Source of the DNA: CAYLJO01 sp964383905
Lineage (GTDB): Bacteria; Acidobacteriota; Blastocatellia; Pyrinomonadales; Pyrinomonadaceae
Length of the DNA: 16,599 nt
Assembly (NCBI GenBank): GCA_964383905.1
Contig: CAYLJO010000141.1
Coordinates: 1 to 16,599, forward strand
Reading direction: 5' to 3'
The position numbers and the translations under genes are program-made. Shown here piece by piece: positions 1 through 6,971 of this stretch; position 1 is the first letter of the stretch; each line of letters begins with the position of its first letter. The notes beneath the pieces were generated by a model, which saw nothing but the letters and a program-made list of their open reading frames with translations, had not been told where the DNA came from and did no database searches.

Positions 1-2163
1 CGTACGGATTGTGAAAGACATTCCGCTGATCATCCACCGCCGCGAAGCAGCCATCTGAAGGTACGGCTGATAAATCGCCGGCGTGGGTGCTGCTCCTAAA
101 TCATCTTGCTTGACGTCTCCGACCACGCCCACGATCTCGCGCCACGTTTCCCCGCGAAAGCCAATGTCCAAGCGCTTGCCGAGGGGATCATCATTGGGCC
201 AGAGGCGACGGGCGAGCGTTTCGCTAATGATCAGGACACCGGGAGACCGTTCTGTATCCCTCTCGGTGAAAGCACGGCCTTTGAGCAGAGGGATGCCCAT
301 CACATGGAAGTAACCGGGACTGACGGCGATCTTATGCGCCAGAAGGCCGGGGCGAGGCGCGAGCTCACCCTCGGCCGTAACGTCGCCCTGGATGCGCGCA
401 CCGCTCTTGCCTAGCGGAAGCGAACTGGTCACAGCTGCGGCGCGCACTTCGGGCAACGTTGCGATACGTTCGAGCGCCTGCTGGTAGTAAGCTTTGACCT
501 GTCCGCCGGTGCGGTAAGTCGACTCGGGCAGCGTGATGCCCACGGTAAGCAAATTCTCCGGATTGAAGCCGAGCTCTTCCCCCCGCAGAAGCATGAAGCT
601 TTTAATCAGCAGGCCCGCGCCAACCAGCAATACCAAAGCCAAGGCGGTTTCAGAGACCACCAGCAGGGCGCGGAGGCGATGGCGCGCCGGGCCTGGTGAT
701 CTCAAGCCGCCTTCTTTGAGGGCTTCGTTGAGCTTAGGCTTGGATATTTGTAAAGCGGGCGCTAGACCGAAGACTATTCCCGTGAACAACGAGACCAGCA
801 CGGTAAAACCGAGTACCCACTGATCAATACCGATGACGTGGAGGCGAGGGACTTGCTGCGGCATAAAGGCCAACAACACCTGTAGCAGCCAAAATGCTAA
901 TAACAGCCCTAAACCTCCGGCCAGTAGGGAGAGCAGAGCGCTCTCAGTCAGCAACTGACGGATCAGCCGGAGTCTACCCGCACCGAGAGCCATCCGAATA
1001 GCAACCTCCTTCTGCCGCGTGACGGCACGCGCCAGCAGCAGGTTAGCTACATTGGAGCAGGCGATGAGCAACACGAAACAGACTGCGCCGAGGAAGACCA
1101 TGAGTGCTGGTCGGACGTCGCCGACCAAATATTCATGCAGTGGGACGATATTGATTCCTGTCCCACGATTCGTTTCGGGAAACTGCTGCTCCAACCGGCG
1201 GGCAATGGTGGCCATTTCCGCCTGAGCCTGTTCTCTTGTGACACCTGATTTCATGCGCCCAATCACCCAGAGGGTAGCGTTATCGCGCTTCGCGCCGATG
1301 GCGGCAGGCAACCAGAGATCAACCCCGCCGGGGAACTGAAAACCGGCGGGCATAATTCCAACGACGGTGCAATTGTCCCCCTCCACCTTTACGGTCTTGC
1401 CGACCAGCGTTGGGTCACCGCCGAAGCGGCTTTGCCAGAGCCCGTAACTTATCAGCACGACCGAATCACTGTCGGTCTGGCCCTCACCGGCAAATAAGGA
1501 TCGCCCCTTCTCCTCGGGTAAAAAGGCGCGCCCAAGCAGCGGCTGAACGCCCAGGGTGGAAAAGAAATTGGAGGTCACCTGGCTCGCGTGAACCCGGCCG
1601 GGCTCCCCGCCTCCCGAAAGGCTGACGGGCCATGAGCCGCCCGAGTAAGCAGCCATCTGCTCGAACACTCGGTTTTGATCGCGCCATTCTAGGAAGTCAG
1701 GACCGCTAGCCGTGCCGGTCCTCGTCTTGAAGGCTTCGCGATCATCCGTCGCAAAAACCATCACCAGCCGGTCGGGGTCGGGATAAGGCAGCGGGCGCAG
1801 CAGCACAGCATTGACGACGCTAAAGATCGCGCTCGTCGCGCCGATGCCCAAAGCCAAGATTAGTACGACCATGAAGCTAAAGCCGGGCCACTTGAGCAGC
1901 ACCCGAATGCCATAGCGCAGGTCTTGGATCAGTGTCTCTAATGATCTGAATCCCCACATCGCCCGGCTCTCCTCCTTGGCTAAAGCGACGCTGCCGAACG
2001 CCCGTAACGCGGCGTAATGTGCCTCTTCCGGCGACATCCCGGCCTCGATCTGTTCTTCGATCTCTAACTGTAGATGGGCGCGGATCTCTTCATCCAGATC
2101 TTGCTCGGCGCGCCGTCGCTTGAGCCGGCGCAGAAGGTAGATCAATTCGCGCCACCACCCCAT
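1..2163 (-). CDS. ADOP-type ABC transporter permease (MacB/FtsX family), C-terminus beyond window
   Basis: The frame is open without a stop from the ATG at 2163 to the window edge, giving 721 residues; ADOP permeases usually have about 800-880, so roughly the last 80-150 residues are missing. Residues 1-70 are the charged permease prefix typical of acidobacterial 'duplicated orphan permeases' (RRRAEQDLDEEIRAHL, then a GMSPEEAHYAALRAFG-like stretch). A first membrane helix lies near residues 95-120, followed by a MacB-like periplasmic region, an FtsX permease core with several helices near residues 350-480, and a second periplasmic copy. No ATPase domain is present, so an ATPase encoded elsewhere would be needed. 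Substrate is unknown; the family is usually annotated as macrolide or lipoprotein export, which is only a label. It starts 2 nt after the padR stop, with an AGAGGAAGG ribosome site inside the padR end, so the two form an operon. Confidence 0.9.
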   Translation of the reverse strand, partial: MGWWRELIYLLRRLKRRRAEQDLDEEIRAHLQLEIEEQIEAGMSPEEAHYAALRAFGSVALAKEESRAMWGFRSLETLIQDLRYGIRVLLKWPGFSFMVVLILALGIGATSAIFSVVNAVLLRPLPYPDPDRLVMVFATDDREAFKTRTGTASGPDFLEWRDQNRVFEQMAAYSGGSWPVSLSGGGEPGRVHASQVTSNFFSTLGVQPLLGRAFLPEEKGRSLFAGEGQTDSDSVVLISYGLWQSRFGGDPTLVGKTVKVEGDNCTVVGIMPAGFQFPGGVDLWLPAAIGAKRDNATLWVIGRMKSGVTREQAQAEMATIARRLEQQFPETNRGTGINIVPLHEYLVGDVRPALMVFLGAVCFVLLIACSNVANLLLARAVTRQKEVAIRMALGAGRLRLIRQLLTESALLSLLAGGLGLLLAFWLLQVLLAFMPQQVPRLHVIGIDQWVLGFTVLVSLFTGIVFGLAPALQISKPKLNEALKEGGLRSPGPARHRLRALLVVSETALALVLLVGAGLLIKSFMLLRGEELGFNPENLLTVGITLPESTYRTGGQVKAYYQQALERIATLPEVRAAAVTSSLPLGKSGARIQGDVTAEGELAPRPGLLAHKIAVSPGYFHVMGIPLLKGRAFTERDTERSPGVLIISETLARRLWPNDDPLGKRLDIGFRGETWREIVGVVGDVKQDDLGAAPTPAIYQPYLQMAASRRWMISGMSFTIRT

Positions 2164-2165
2164 AA

Positions 2166-2519
2166 CTAGCCTTCCTCTTGACCGGGCTGCAGGATGCGGG
2201 CAATAGCTCCGGTTAACCGCTCCCATTTACTGGTCTCGGCCACCAGTTGCTTACGTCCTGCGGCGGTGAGACGGTAGTACTTGGCACGGCGATTGTTCTC
2301 CGATGCCCCCCACTCCGCGGCGATCCACCCCCGTCGTTCGAGCCGTTGCAGCGCGGGATAGAGCGAGCCGTGATCCACTTTCAATACATCCTGCGATGTT
2401 TGCTCAATGGAATGAGCAATGCGATGGCCGTGCGCGGGGCCAAAAAGCAGGGTGCGAAGGATGAGCATGTCGAGCGTACCCTGCAAGAGATCAAGTTGCT
2501 GGCGAGATTCTTTGGTCAT
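2166..2519 (-). CDS. PadR-family transcriptional regulator
   Basis: A 117-residue winged-helix protein. The segment from LDLLQGTLDMLILRTL through GSLYPALQRLERRGWI to the YRLTAAGRKQL wing is the PadR signature, and the length is typical of the short PadR subtype. The frame stays open upstream to 2627, but the ATG at 2519 is preferred: a promoter with -10 at 2545-2550 places the transcript start near 2538, inside any longer version, and the residues before this ATG are unlike the family. No clear Shine-Dalgarno precedes it, so the leader would be about 19 nt. PadR genes placed directly ahead of ADOP permeases usually repress their own operon; operator-like repeats overlap the promoter here. The inducer is unknown. 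Confidence 0.9.
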   Translation of the reverse strand: MTKESRQQLDLLQGTLDMLILRTLLFGPAHGHRIAHSIEQTSQDVLKVDHGSLYPALQRLERRGWIAAEWGASENNRRAKYYRLTAAGRKQLVAETSKWERLTGAIARILQPGQEEG

Positions 2520-2526
2520 AAGTTTT

Positions 2527-2571
2527 GGTAGAATGTCTACCCATAGCATAGGCCCGCTCGGGTAGAATGTC
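2527..2571. promoter_or_regulatory. Candidate PadR operator: dyad plus direct repeat
   Basis: GGTAGA-ATG-TCTACC at 2527-2541 is an inverted repeat with 6-bp arms. Its 11-bp left part, GGTAGAATGTC, recurs exactly at 2561-2571, with 34 bp between starts. One copy covers the predicted transcription start and the other overlaps the -35 box, which is where an autorepressor would sit. Assignment to PadR is inference from position. Confidence 0.55.
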
Positions 2572-2573
2572 AA
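2545..2573 (-). promoter_or_regulatory. Sigma-70-type promoter of the padR-permease operon
   Basis: On the minus strand, TTGACA (2573-2568) and TATGCT (2550-2545) are separated by exactly 17 nt. The -35 box is a perfect consensus match. Transcription would start near 2538 and supports the padR start at 2519. Confidence 0.75.
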
Positions 2574-2665
2574 GGGGAAATGTGGGATGGATCGGGGAAA
2601 GGCGGCGCGCTCTCCGGCCCTCGGCAATCTTTAACTTATCGTAAACAATCCAGGAGGGTATTGAG

Positions 2666-2707
2666 ATGGCTTATCGATTGTCGGAAAACGGGCTGTGGGC
2701 CATCTAG
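2666..2707 (+). CDS. Possible 13-codon small ORF with strong ribosome site
   Basis: ATG at 2666 is preceded by AGGAGG (2652-2657) with an 8-nt spacer, and encodes MAYRLSENGLWAI before a TAG. The ribosome site is one of the best in the window, but the product resembles nothing I recognise and no clear promoter is seen upstream. It could be a leader peptide, a remnant of a lost gene, or chance. Confidence 0.2.
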   Translation: MAYRLSENGLWAI

Positions 2708-3095
2708 GGGCAGTTGAGGTGGCCGGGCGAGGGTTCGACACCGCTAGTTAGAGGGGAGGCCGGCTACGTTGGCTTGTAGTTGTAGGTGGAGTCAGCGCAC
2801 AACACGTTGTGTTGCAAGAATTTTGTGCAATTGTGGTCTTACTGAGTTTCGCCGCCCGGGTTTTACCGGCAAGATACGGAGTGGCGGAGGCTTCACATTA
2901 AAGCCAGCACTAAGTACGACGAGCGCCCGATAGCCTGCTTTCACCTATGCCACTTACGACGCCGTTTAATGCAATTTGCCCGGCGCTGTTGAATCCCAAC
3001 CTTTATTAAAGAAGAGCGGGAGGGAATTTTTAGCCGCCGCATTTAGAGGGCTCGCCGCTGGCCTACTCATGGCAGCTTCATTCCGCCTTCATCCT
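2708..3095. other. Intergenic region without a recognisable gene
   Basis: No credible coding frame is seen. It contains a dyad CAACAC-GTT-GTGTTG (2800-2814) directly followed by a second dyad, TTGCA...TGCAA (2812-2830), and a weak hairpin GGCTT-N7-AAGCC (about 2888-2904). None is followed by a T-run that would mark a terminator for the leftward operon ending at 3096, so how that operon terminates is not visible. A GGTTCGA at 2732-2738 resembles a tRNA T-loop, but no tRNA can be folded around it. Confidence 0.5.
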
Positions 3096-4571
3096 TCAAT
3101 ACTTAGGGACGCTCGGATCGACTTCGTTAGACCAAGCGGTAATGCCGCCCTTGAGATTGATCAGCCGTCCCGGAAAGCCTGACCGCTTCAGCGCCTCTAT
3201 CGCCTTCGCGCTCCGACCGCCCATCTTGCAATGCAGAACCGTTTCACGGCCCGCGTCAATCTCGCTCATCCGATTAACGACTTGTCCGAGCGGAATCAAC
3301 TTGGCATGAGGGATGCGCGCGATCTCGTACTCGTGCGGCTCGCGCACGTCTATGATCTGTATGTCATCGCCACGGTCGACGCGTTGTTTGAGTTCTGTGG
3401 CAGTGATCTCTTCCATCTTCTGCTCCTCCCGCGATTGACTCGAGCCGGCTTCCTGCGGCCGCGGCCTCAGTCCGCAGAACTCCTCATAGTCAATCAGCTC
3501 TTTGATCGTCGGGCGCTCACCGCAGACGGGACACGCCGGGTCCTTGCGCAATTTTAACTCACGGAAGCGCATCCTCCAGGCGTCGAACAATAACAGCCGA
3601 TTAACTAACGGGTCCCCGCCGCCGAGAATAAGCTTGATCGTTTCGTTCGCCTGGATCGCCCCAACAATTCCGGGCAGCACGCCGAGCACCCCTCCCTCGG
3701 CACAAGACGGAACGAGCCCGGGCGGGGGCGGCTCCGGGTACAGGCAACGATAGCAAGCGCCGCGCGCGGCCCAGAAGACGCTCGCCTGCCCCTCGAAACG
3801 AAAGATCGAGCCGTACACGTTGGGCTTCCCCGTCAACACACACGCATCGTTGACCAGATAGCGCGTCGGGAAGTTATCCGTGCCGTCCGCGATCACGTCA
3901 TAATCGCGAAATAGCTCGAGCGCGTTATCGCTCGAAAGACGCGTCTCATGGGCCTCAACCCTGACGTGCGGGTTGATGTCCTGCAAGCGGTCCCGTGCCG
4001 AAGCGATCTTGGGCCGCCCGACGTCACGCGTACCATGAATGATCTGGCGCTGCAGGTTCGACTCTTCGACGACGTCAAAATCCACTACCCCGAGCCGCCC
4101 GACTCCGGCGGCGGCCAGGTACATCCCGAGCGGCGCTCCGAGGCCGCCCGTGCCGATCATCAAAACGCTCGCCGCCTTGAGACGCCGCTGCCCTTCCATG
4201 CCGACCTCCGGCATGATCAAGTGCCTGCTGTAGCGCGCGATCTCTTCGTTGGAGAGCGCCGGAAGACCGGCCCCCACGACCTCTTCTTCGGTAATAGCCC
4301 CCCCGGCAATTGAAGGAACGATCGATATCGTATCACCGTCTTTGACGGCCGTCTCCAGGCGCGAAGCGTGCCGGATGTCTTCGTCGTTGACGTAGACGTT
4401 GACGAAATTGCGCAAGGCGTTCTGATCGTTGTAAAGATGCTTACGCAAGTCCGTGTGCCTGGACGTTAGCTGTTCGAGCGCCTCGCCCGCCGTCCTCGCT
4501 TCGACACTTATCTCTGAATTACCGCCCGCGTACTGCCGGAGCGCGGTCGGGATTGAGATTGTGACTGGCAT
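3096..4571 (-). CDS. Fused ubiquitin-like sulfur carrier / E1-like adenylyltransferase / rhodanese (CysO-MoeZ type)
   Basis: 491 residues in three parts. Residues 1-91 form a MoaD/ThiS/CysO-like ubiquitin fold ending in IVPSIAGG (Gly90-Gly91). Residues 100-365 form a MoeB/ThiF adenylyltransferase: GTGGLG nucleotide loop (140-145), NLQRQ (172-176), DGTDN (229-233), zinc pairs CYRC (273-276) and CPVC (347-350), and a conserved Cys290. Residues 386-491 form a rhodanese with active loop CKMGGRS (Cys448). The E1 would adenylate a carrier C-terminal glycine and the rhodanese would supply sulfur to make a thiocarboxylate. Here the carrier Gly-Gly is internal, so it needs release or acts on a separate carrier. 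ATG 4571 is chosen over TTG 4577 because AAAGGA sits 8 nt before it. It starts 2 nt after the JAMM gene stop. The Gly-Gly is written by a run of seven G (4298-4304), a place to check for sequencing error. Confidence 0.92.
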   Translation of the reverse strand: MPVTISIPTALRQYAGGNSEISVEARTAGEALEQLTSRHTDLRKHLYNDQNALRNFVNVYVNDEDIRHASRLETAVKDGDTISIVPSIAGGAITEEEVVGAGLPALSNEEIARYSRHLIMPEVGMEGQRRLKAASVLMIGTGGLGAPLGMYLAAAGVGRLGVVDFDVVEESNLQRQIIHGTRDVGRPKIASARDRLQDINPHVRVEAHETRLSSDNALELFRDYDVIADGTDNFPTRYLVNDACVLTGKPNVYGSIFRFEGQASVFWAARGACYRCLYPEPPPPGLVPSCAEGGVLGVLPGIVGAIQANETIKLILGGGDPLVNRLLLFDAWRMRFRELKLRKDPACPVCGERPTIKELIDYEEFCGLRPRPQEAGSSQSREEQKMEEITATELKQRVDRGDDIQIIDVREPHEYEIARIPHAKLIPLGQVVNRMSEIDAGRETVLHCKMGGRSAKAIEALKRSGFPGRLINLKGGITAWSNEVDPSVPKY

Positions 4572-4573
4572 GG

Positions 4574-5014
4574 TCAATTTCCTTTCGAGATCTCCTCTTC
4601 ATTAAAACGAGACCGGTCGGACTCCATCTCCCATGAGCGCAAATCGGCGGCCCGCCCCTCTCGCACGGAAACGACGATGTATGACATCGTGGGCCAGGGC
4701 GCGACGTGCTCCAGGTCAAACTGCGACGGGACCGCCGGATGATCCGGGTGAGAGTGGTAGTTCCCCACCACGCCGAGACCTTGCTTGCCGAACCGGCGTT
4801 CGGCGCGCATGTAGTCTTCCGGCATGATCAGCATTCGGTGGTCCCGGTCATCGCTCTCTGCCCAAGCGTTTGCGACCCTGCAGGTCTCGCTGACAACACG
4901 CGTGCGCCCGTTGTCTTCGATGCGCCCGATGAGGAGTCCGCAACATTCGTGCGGGTACTCTTGCTCCGCATGGCGTTTGATGTCGTCGAGATGGCGCGGG
5001 CTGATTCTAATCAT
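4574..5014 (-). CDS. JAMM/MPN+ metallopeptidase, Mec-like (M67 family)
   Basis: 146 residues, usual for bacterial stand-alone JAMM peptidases. The zinc motif is complete: Glu23 (in PHECCGLLIG), then His87-Ser-His89-Pro, Ser97 and Asp100. In Mycobacterium tuberculosis, Mec cleaves the CysO-cysteine adduct after Gly-Gly, releasing cysteine and regenerating the carrier. The neighbours here, a CysM-like synthase upstream and a carrier-E1-rhodanese fusion downstream, are the same parts, which strongly suggests the same job. A second role, cutting the carrier from the downstream fusion protein, is inference. The ATG overlaps the stop of the cysteine synthase gene (ATGA at 5011-5014) and has GGGAAGAG upstream, pointing to translational coupling. 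Two adjacent cysteines (Cys24-Cys25) follow the catalytic Glu, as in many relatives. Confidence 0.92.
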   Translation of the reverse strand: MIRISPRHLDDIKRHAEQEYPHECCGLLIGRIEDNGRTRVVSETCRVANAWAESDDRDHRMLIMPEDYMRAERRFGKQGLGVVGNYHSHPDHPAVPSQFDLEHVAPWPTMSYIVVSVREGRAADLRSWEMESDRSRFNEEEISKGN

Positions 5015-5976
5015 CTCTTCTCTTCCCAGATGTTCTCGCTCAGGTATCTTCCGCCGCCGTCGCAGAGGATGGTGACGACGACGGAATGACGCGGCAGCGT
5101 GCGCGCGAGCCTGAGCGCGGCAAAGACGTTGGCGCCGGAGCTGACGCCGACAAACAGCCCCTCCACACGGGCCAGCCGTCGTGTCATCTCCTGCGCGTCT
5201 TCGGTTGCCACCTCGACGTTTTCATCCGCCAACGTGGGGTCGTAGATTCCGGGCACGATGGCCGTCCGCATGTGCTTCATGCCCTCAAGCCCGTGGAGGG
5301 GCGAATCGGGCTGCATGGAGATGACGCGGATTTTCGAACCAAACTCTTTCAAGCGGCGCGCCGTGCCGACGAAAGTGCCCGAAGTGCCCAGGCCGGCAAG
5401 AAAGTGTGTGATGCGCCCCTCCGTTTGCTCTAAGATTTCGGGACCGGTTCCCTCGTAGTGCGCGCGCCAGTTGGCGTCGTTGTTGTACTGATCCGGATAG
5501 AAATATTTATCCGGATCCTCTGCCACCAACTCGCGCGCGCGTAGCTGTGCGCCGTCGGTCCCCTGCAGCGGGTCGGTTTCAAGCAGTTCCGCGCCGTAAA
5601 TGCGCAGGATGCGCTTGCGCTCAACGCTCGCGTTCTTCGGCAGGCAGAGGGTGACCCGATAGTCGCGCGCCGCCCCGATCATCGCGTAAGCAATTCCTGT
5701 GTTGCCGCTCGTCGCGTCAAGGATGATTTTGCCGGGGCCAAGGTCCCCGCTCCGCTCGCCTTCGAGAATCATCGCCCGCGCCGCGCGGTCTTTCACGGAG
5801 CCGCCCGGATTCAAGTGCTCCGCCTTGACGAAGACTTCCACGCCCGCCGGCAACCCGCGCGCGAGACGCCGCAGGCGCAAGAGCGGCGTCCCACCGATAT
5901 TCGACGGTAGATCGTCGCCTCGCGCGAGAAAAGGGGGCCGCTCTAAGAGCCTTGGCGTCATATTGAGAGTTGGCAA
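5011..5976 (-). CDS. cysM: CysM-like cysteine synthase (PLP-dependent)
   Basis: 321 residues of fold-type II PLP enzyme. Lys62 in PGGSVKDR is the Schiff-base lysine; TSGNTG (89-94) is the substrate loop; GLGTSGT (195-201) binds the PLP phosphate; VGVSSGA (277-283) closes the site. The segment around GLEGMKHM and PGIYDP is closer to CysM than CysK. Cluster context with a JAMM peptidase and a CysO-like carrier suggests O-phosphoserine plus protein thiocarboxylate as substrates, as for M. tuberculosis CysM; this cannot be proved from sequence alone, and O-acetylserine use is possible. The start is TTG 5976, with AAAGG 7 nt upstream; an in-frame ATG at 5961 lacks a ribosome site. It follows the peroxiredoxin gene by 35 nt and overlaps the peptidase gene by 4 nt, so it sits mid-operon. 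Confidence 0.92.
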   Translation of the reverse strand: MPTLNMTPRLLERPPFLARGDDLPSNIGGTPLLRLRRLARGLPAGVEVFVKAEHLNPGGSVKDRAARAMILEGERSGDLGPGKIILDATSGNTGIAYAMIGAARDYRVTLCLPKNASVERKRILRIYGAELLETDPLQGTDGAQLRARELVAEDPDKYFYPDQYNNDANWRAHYEGTGPEILEQTEGRITHFLAGLGTSGTFVGTARRLKEFGSKIRVISMQPDSPLHGLEGMKHMRTAIVPGIYDPTLADENVEVATEDAQEMTRRLARVEGLFVGVSSGANVFAALRLARTLPRHSVVVTILCDGGGRYLSENIWEEKR

Positions 5977-6011
5977 CCATCCACCTTTCCGATGACACGA
6001 AAGGTTTCAGT

Positions 6012-6671
6012 TCAAATCCTTTTCTTAGCGAAATACCAGTCGGTCACGTCGTACTCGGACTGTAAGCGCTTCTCCGCATCGGCCAGTGTTTGAGGCGGAG
6101 GCACGACCACCGGCTCGCCCGGCTTCCAGTTGGCGGGCGTCGAGCAGGCGTTGGTGTCCGCGGTCTGCAACGCATCCACTACGCGCAGAACCTCGTCGAT
6201 ATTCCTGCCGAGTGACATCGGGTAGTAGATCAGCGCGCGAATGACCCCCTTATCGTCGATGACAAAGACGGCGCGCACGGTCGCCGTCTCCGACGCGCCC
6301 GGATGAATCAAACCGTACTTCTGCGCGACCTTAGTATCGAGGTCTGCGATCACGGGGAAATCGACTTTGGCGCCGAAGTGTTGCTCAATATTTCTAATCC
6401 ACGCGATGTGCGCCGGCACAGAGTCGACCGAAAGCCCGATCAATTGTACGCCGCGCTTCTTGAATTCATCGGCGCGCTTGGCGAACTCCACAAACTCCGT
6501 CGTGCAGACCGGCGTAAAATCGGCCGGGTGCGAGAAGAGAACAACCCATTTACCCTTATAATCAGAGAGCTTCAATGGCCCCTGCGTGGACTTGGCTTCA
6601 AAATCGGGGGCCGGCTCGTTGATGCGCGGCATTGAAGTCTTCGTTTCAGGTGCTGGTGCTGGTGTGCTCAT
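6012..6671 (-). CDS. Peroxiredoxin, Prx6 subfamily (AhpC/TSA)
   Basis: 219 residues. The peroxidatic site is PADFTPVCTTEF with Cys56; the Prx6-type C-terminal arm is recognisable from TPANWKPGEPVVVPPP (178-193) to the final YFAKKRI. It reduces hydrogen peroxide and organic peroxides in the cytoplasm. A second cysteine, Cys176 in NACSTPANW, lies just before the arm where many 1-Cys members have none, so it could act in resolution; this is inference. The N-terminal 15 residues (MSTPAPAPETKTSMP) are a low-complexity extension. ATG 6671 has a textbook AAGGAG 6 nt upstream. It is the first gene of the leftward cysteine cluster, perhaps guarding persulfide and thiocarboxylate intermediates from oxidation. 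Confidence 0.93.
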   Translation of the reverse strand: MSTPAPAPETKTSMPRINEPAPDFEAKSTQGPLKLSDYKGKWVVLFSHPADFTPVCTTEFVEFAKRADEFKKRGVQLIGLSVDSVPAHIAWIRNIEQHFGAKVDFPVIADLDTKVAQKYGLIHPGASETATVRAVFVIDDKGVIRALIYYPMSLGRNIDEVLRVVDALQTADTNACSTPANWKPGEPVVVPPPQTLADAEKRLQSEYDVTDWYFAKKRI

Positions 6672-6750
6672 AATAATCTCCTTTTCAAATTAACTTTTAT
6701 CTCCGCCCGGCCGAGATCTATTCCTTATGCCGCATGGAGCGCGCAGACTC

Positions 6751-6787
6751 AAAAGCCCCCTCACAAAAAGATGCTGCGAGGGAGCTT
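6751..6787 (-). terminator. Terminator-like hairpin ahead of the peroxiredoxin gene
   Basis: On the minus strand AAGCTCCCTC (6787-6778) pairs with GAGGGGGCTT (6762-6753): 10 pairs with one G-U and a 15-nt loop, running into TTTT and then GAG. The T-run is short, so strength is doubtful. It is about 185 nt downstream of the XRE gene stop and 80 nt upstream of the peroxiredoxin start, so it may end the XRE transcript, attenuate the sulfur operon, or both. Confidence 0.5.
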
Positions 6788-6838
6788 GATGTCATTCCTG
6801 CTTCGTCAACTCCTCTGACACCGCGGCTTATGAAGCCG
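6753..6838 (-). promoter_or_regulatory. Candidate structured leader with mutually exclusive hairpins
   Basis: Minus-strand RNA can form: hairpin CGGCUU-CAU-AAGCCG (6838-6824); a 7-bp stem GGUGUCA/UGACAUC (6822-6816 with 6794-6788); and an alternative stem GAGGAGUUGA (6815-6806) with UCAAGCUCCCUC (6789-6778), 10 pairs and two one-nt bulges. The last uses the 5' arm of the terminator-like hairpin, as an antiterminator would. No known riboswitch consensus was recognised. All pairings are read from sequence; function is inference. Confidence 0.35.
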
Positions 6839-6889
6839 GAGCAAGTCACCCCAAATCGCTGTTGCCCGGCCCGCCAAGATAACGGATAT

Positions 6890-6919
6890 GTTGTATGCTA
6901 TAACTGCCGAGCGTGTCAA
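6890..6919 (-). promoter_or_regulatory. Possible promoter of the sulfur operon leader
   Basis: On the minus strand, TTGACA (6919-6914) is followed after 18 nt by TACAAC (6895-6890), a perfect -35 with a weak -10. It would start a leader of about 210 nt that includes the alternative hairpins. GTTAT occurs twice, 21 bp apart, around the -10 (6904-6900 and 6883-6879), a possible binding site. Confidence 0.4.
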
Positions 6920-6971
6920 GCCGGCCCCACGTGGCTCGTCCGGCCGCGTTAAGCAGGCATCCGAAGAGGGC

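Noticed and set aside
2520..2627. N-terminal extension of the PadR frame
   Set aside because: It spans the predicted promoter and operators and adds residues foreign to the family.
2732..2738. GGTTCGA resembling a tRNA T-loop
   Set aside because: No acceptor, D or anticodon stems can be built around it.
6838..6890. Possible S-box/SAM-type riboswitch core (GGGCAAC near GGGGTGAC) in the sulfur leader
   Set aside because: Core junction motifs and stem order of known SAM classes are not met; left as an unassigned structure.
6734..6952. Plus-strand 72-residue frame opposite the sulfur operon leader
   Set aside because: No ribosome site, no family resemblance, and it lies antisense to the promoter, hairpins and leader, which explain the region better.
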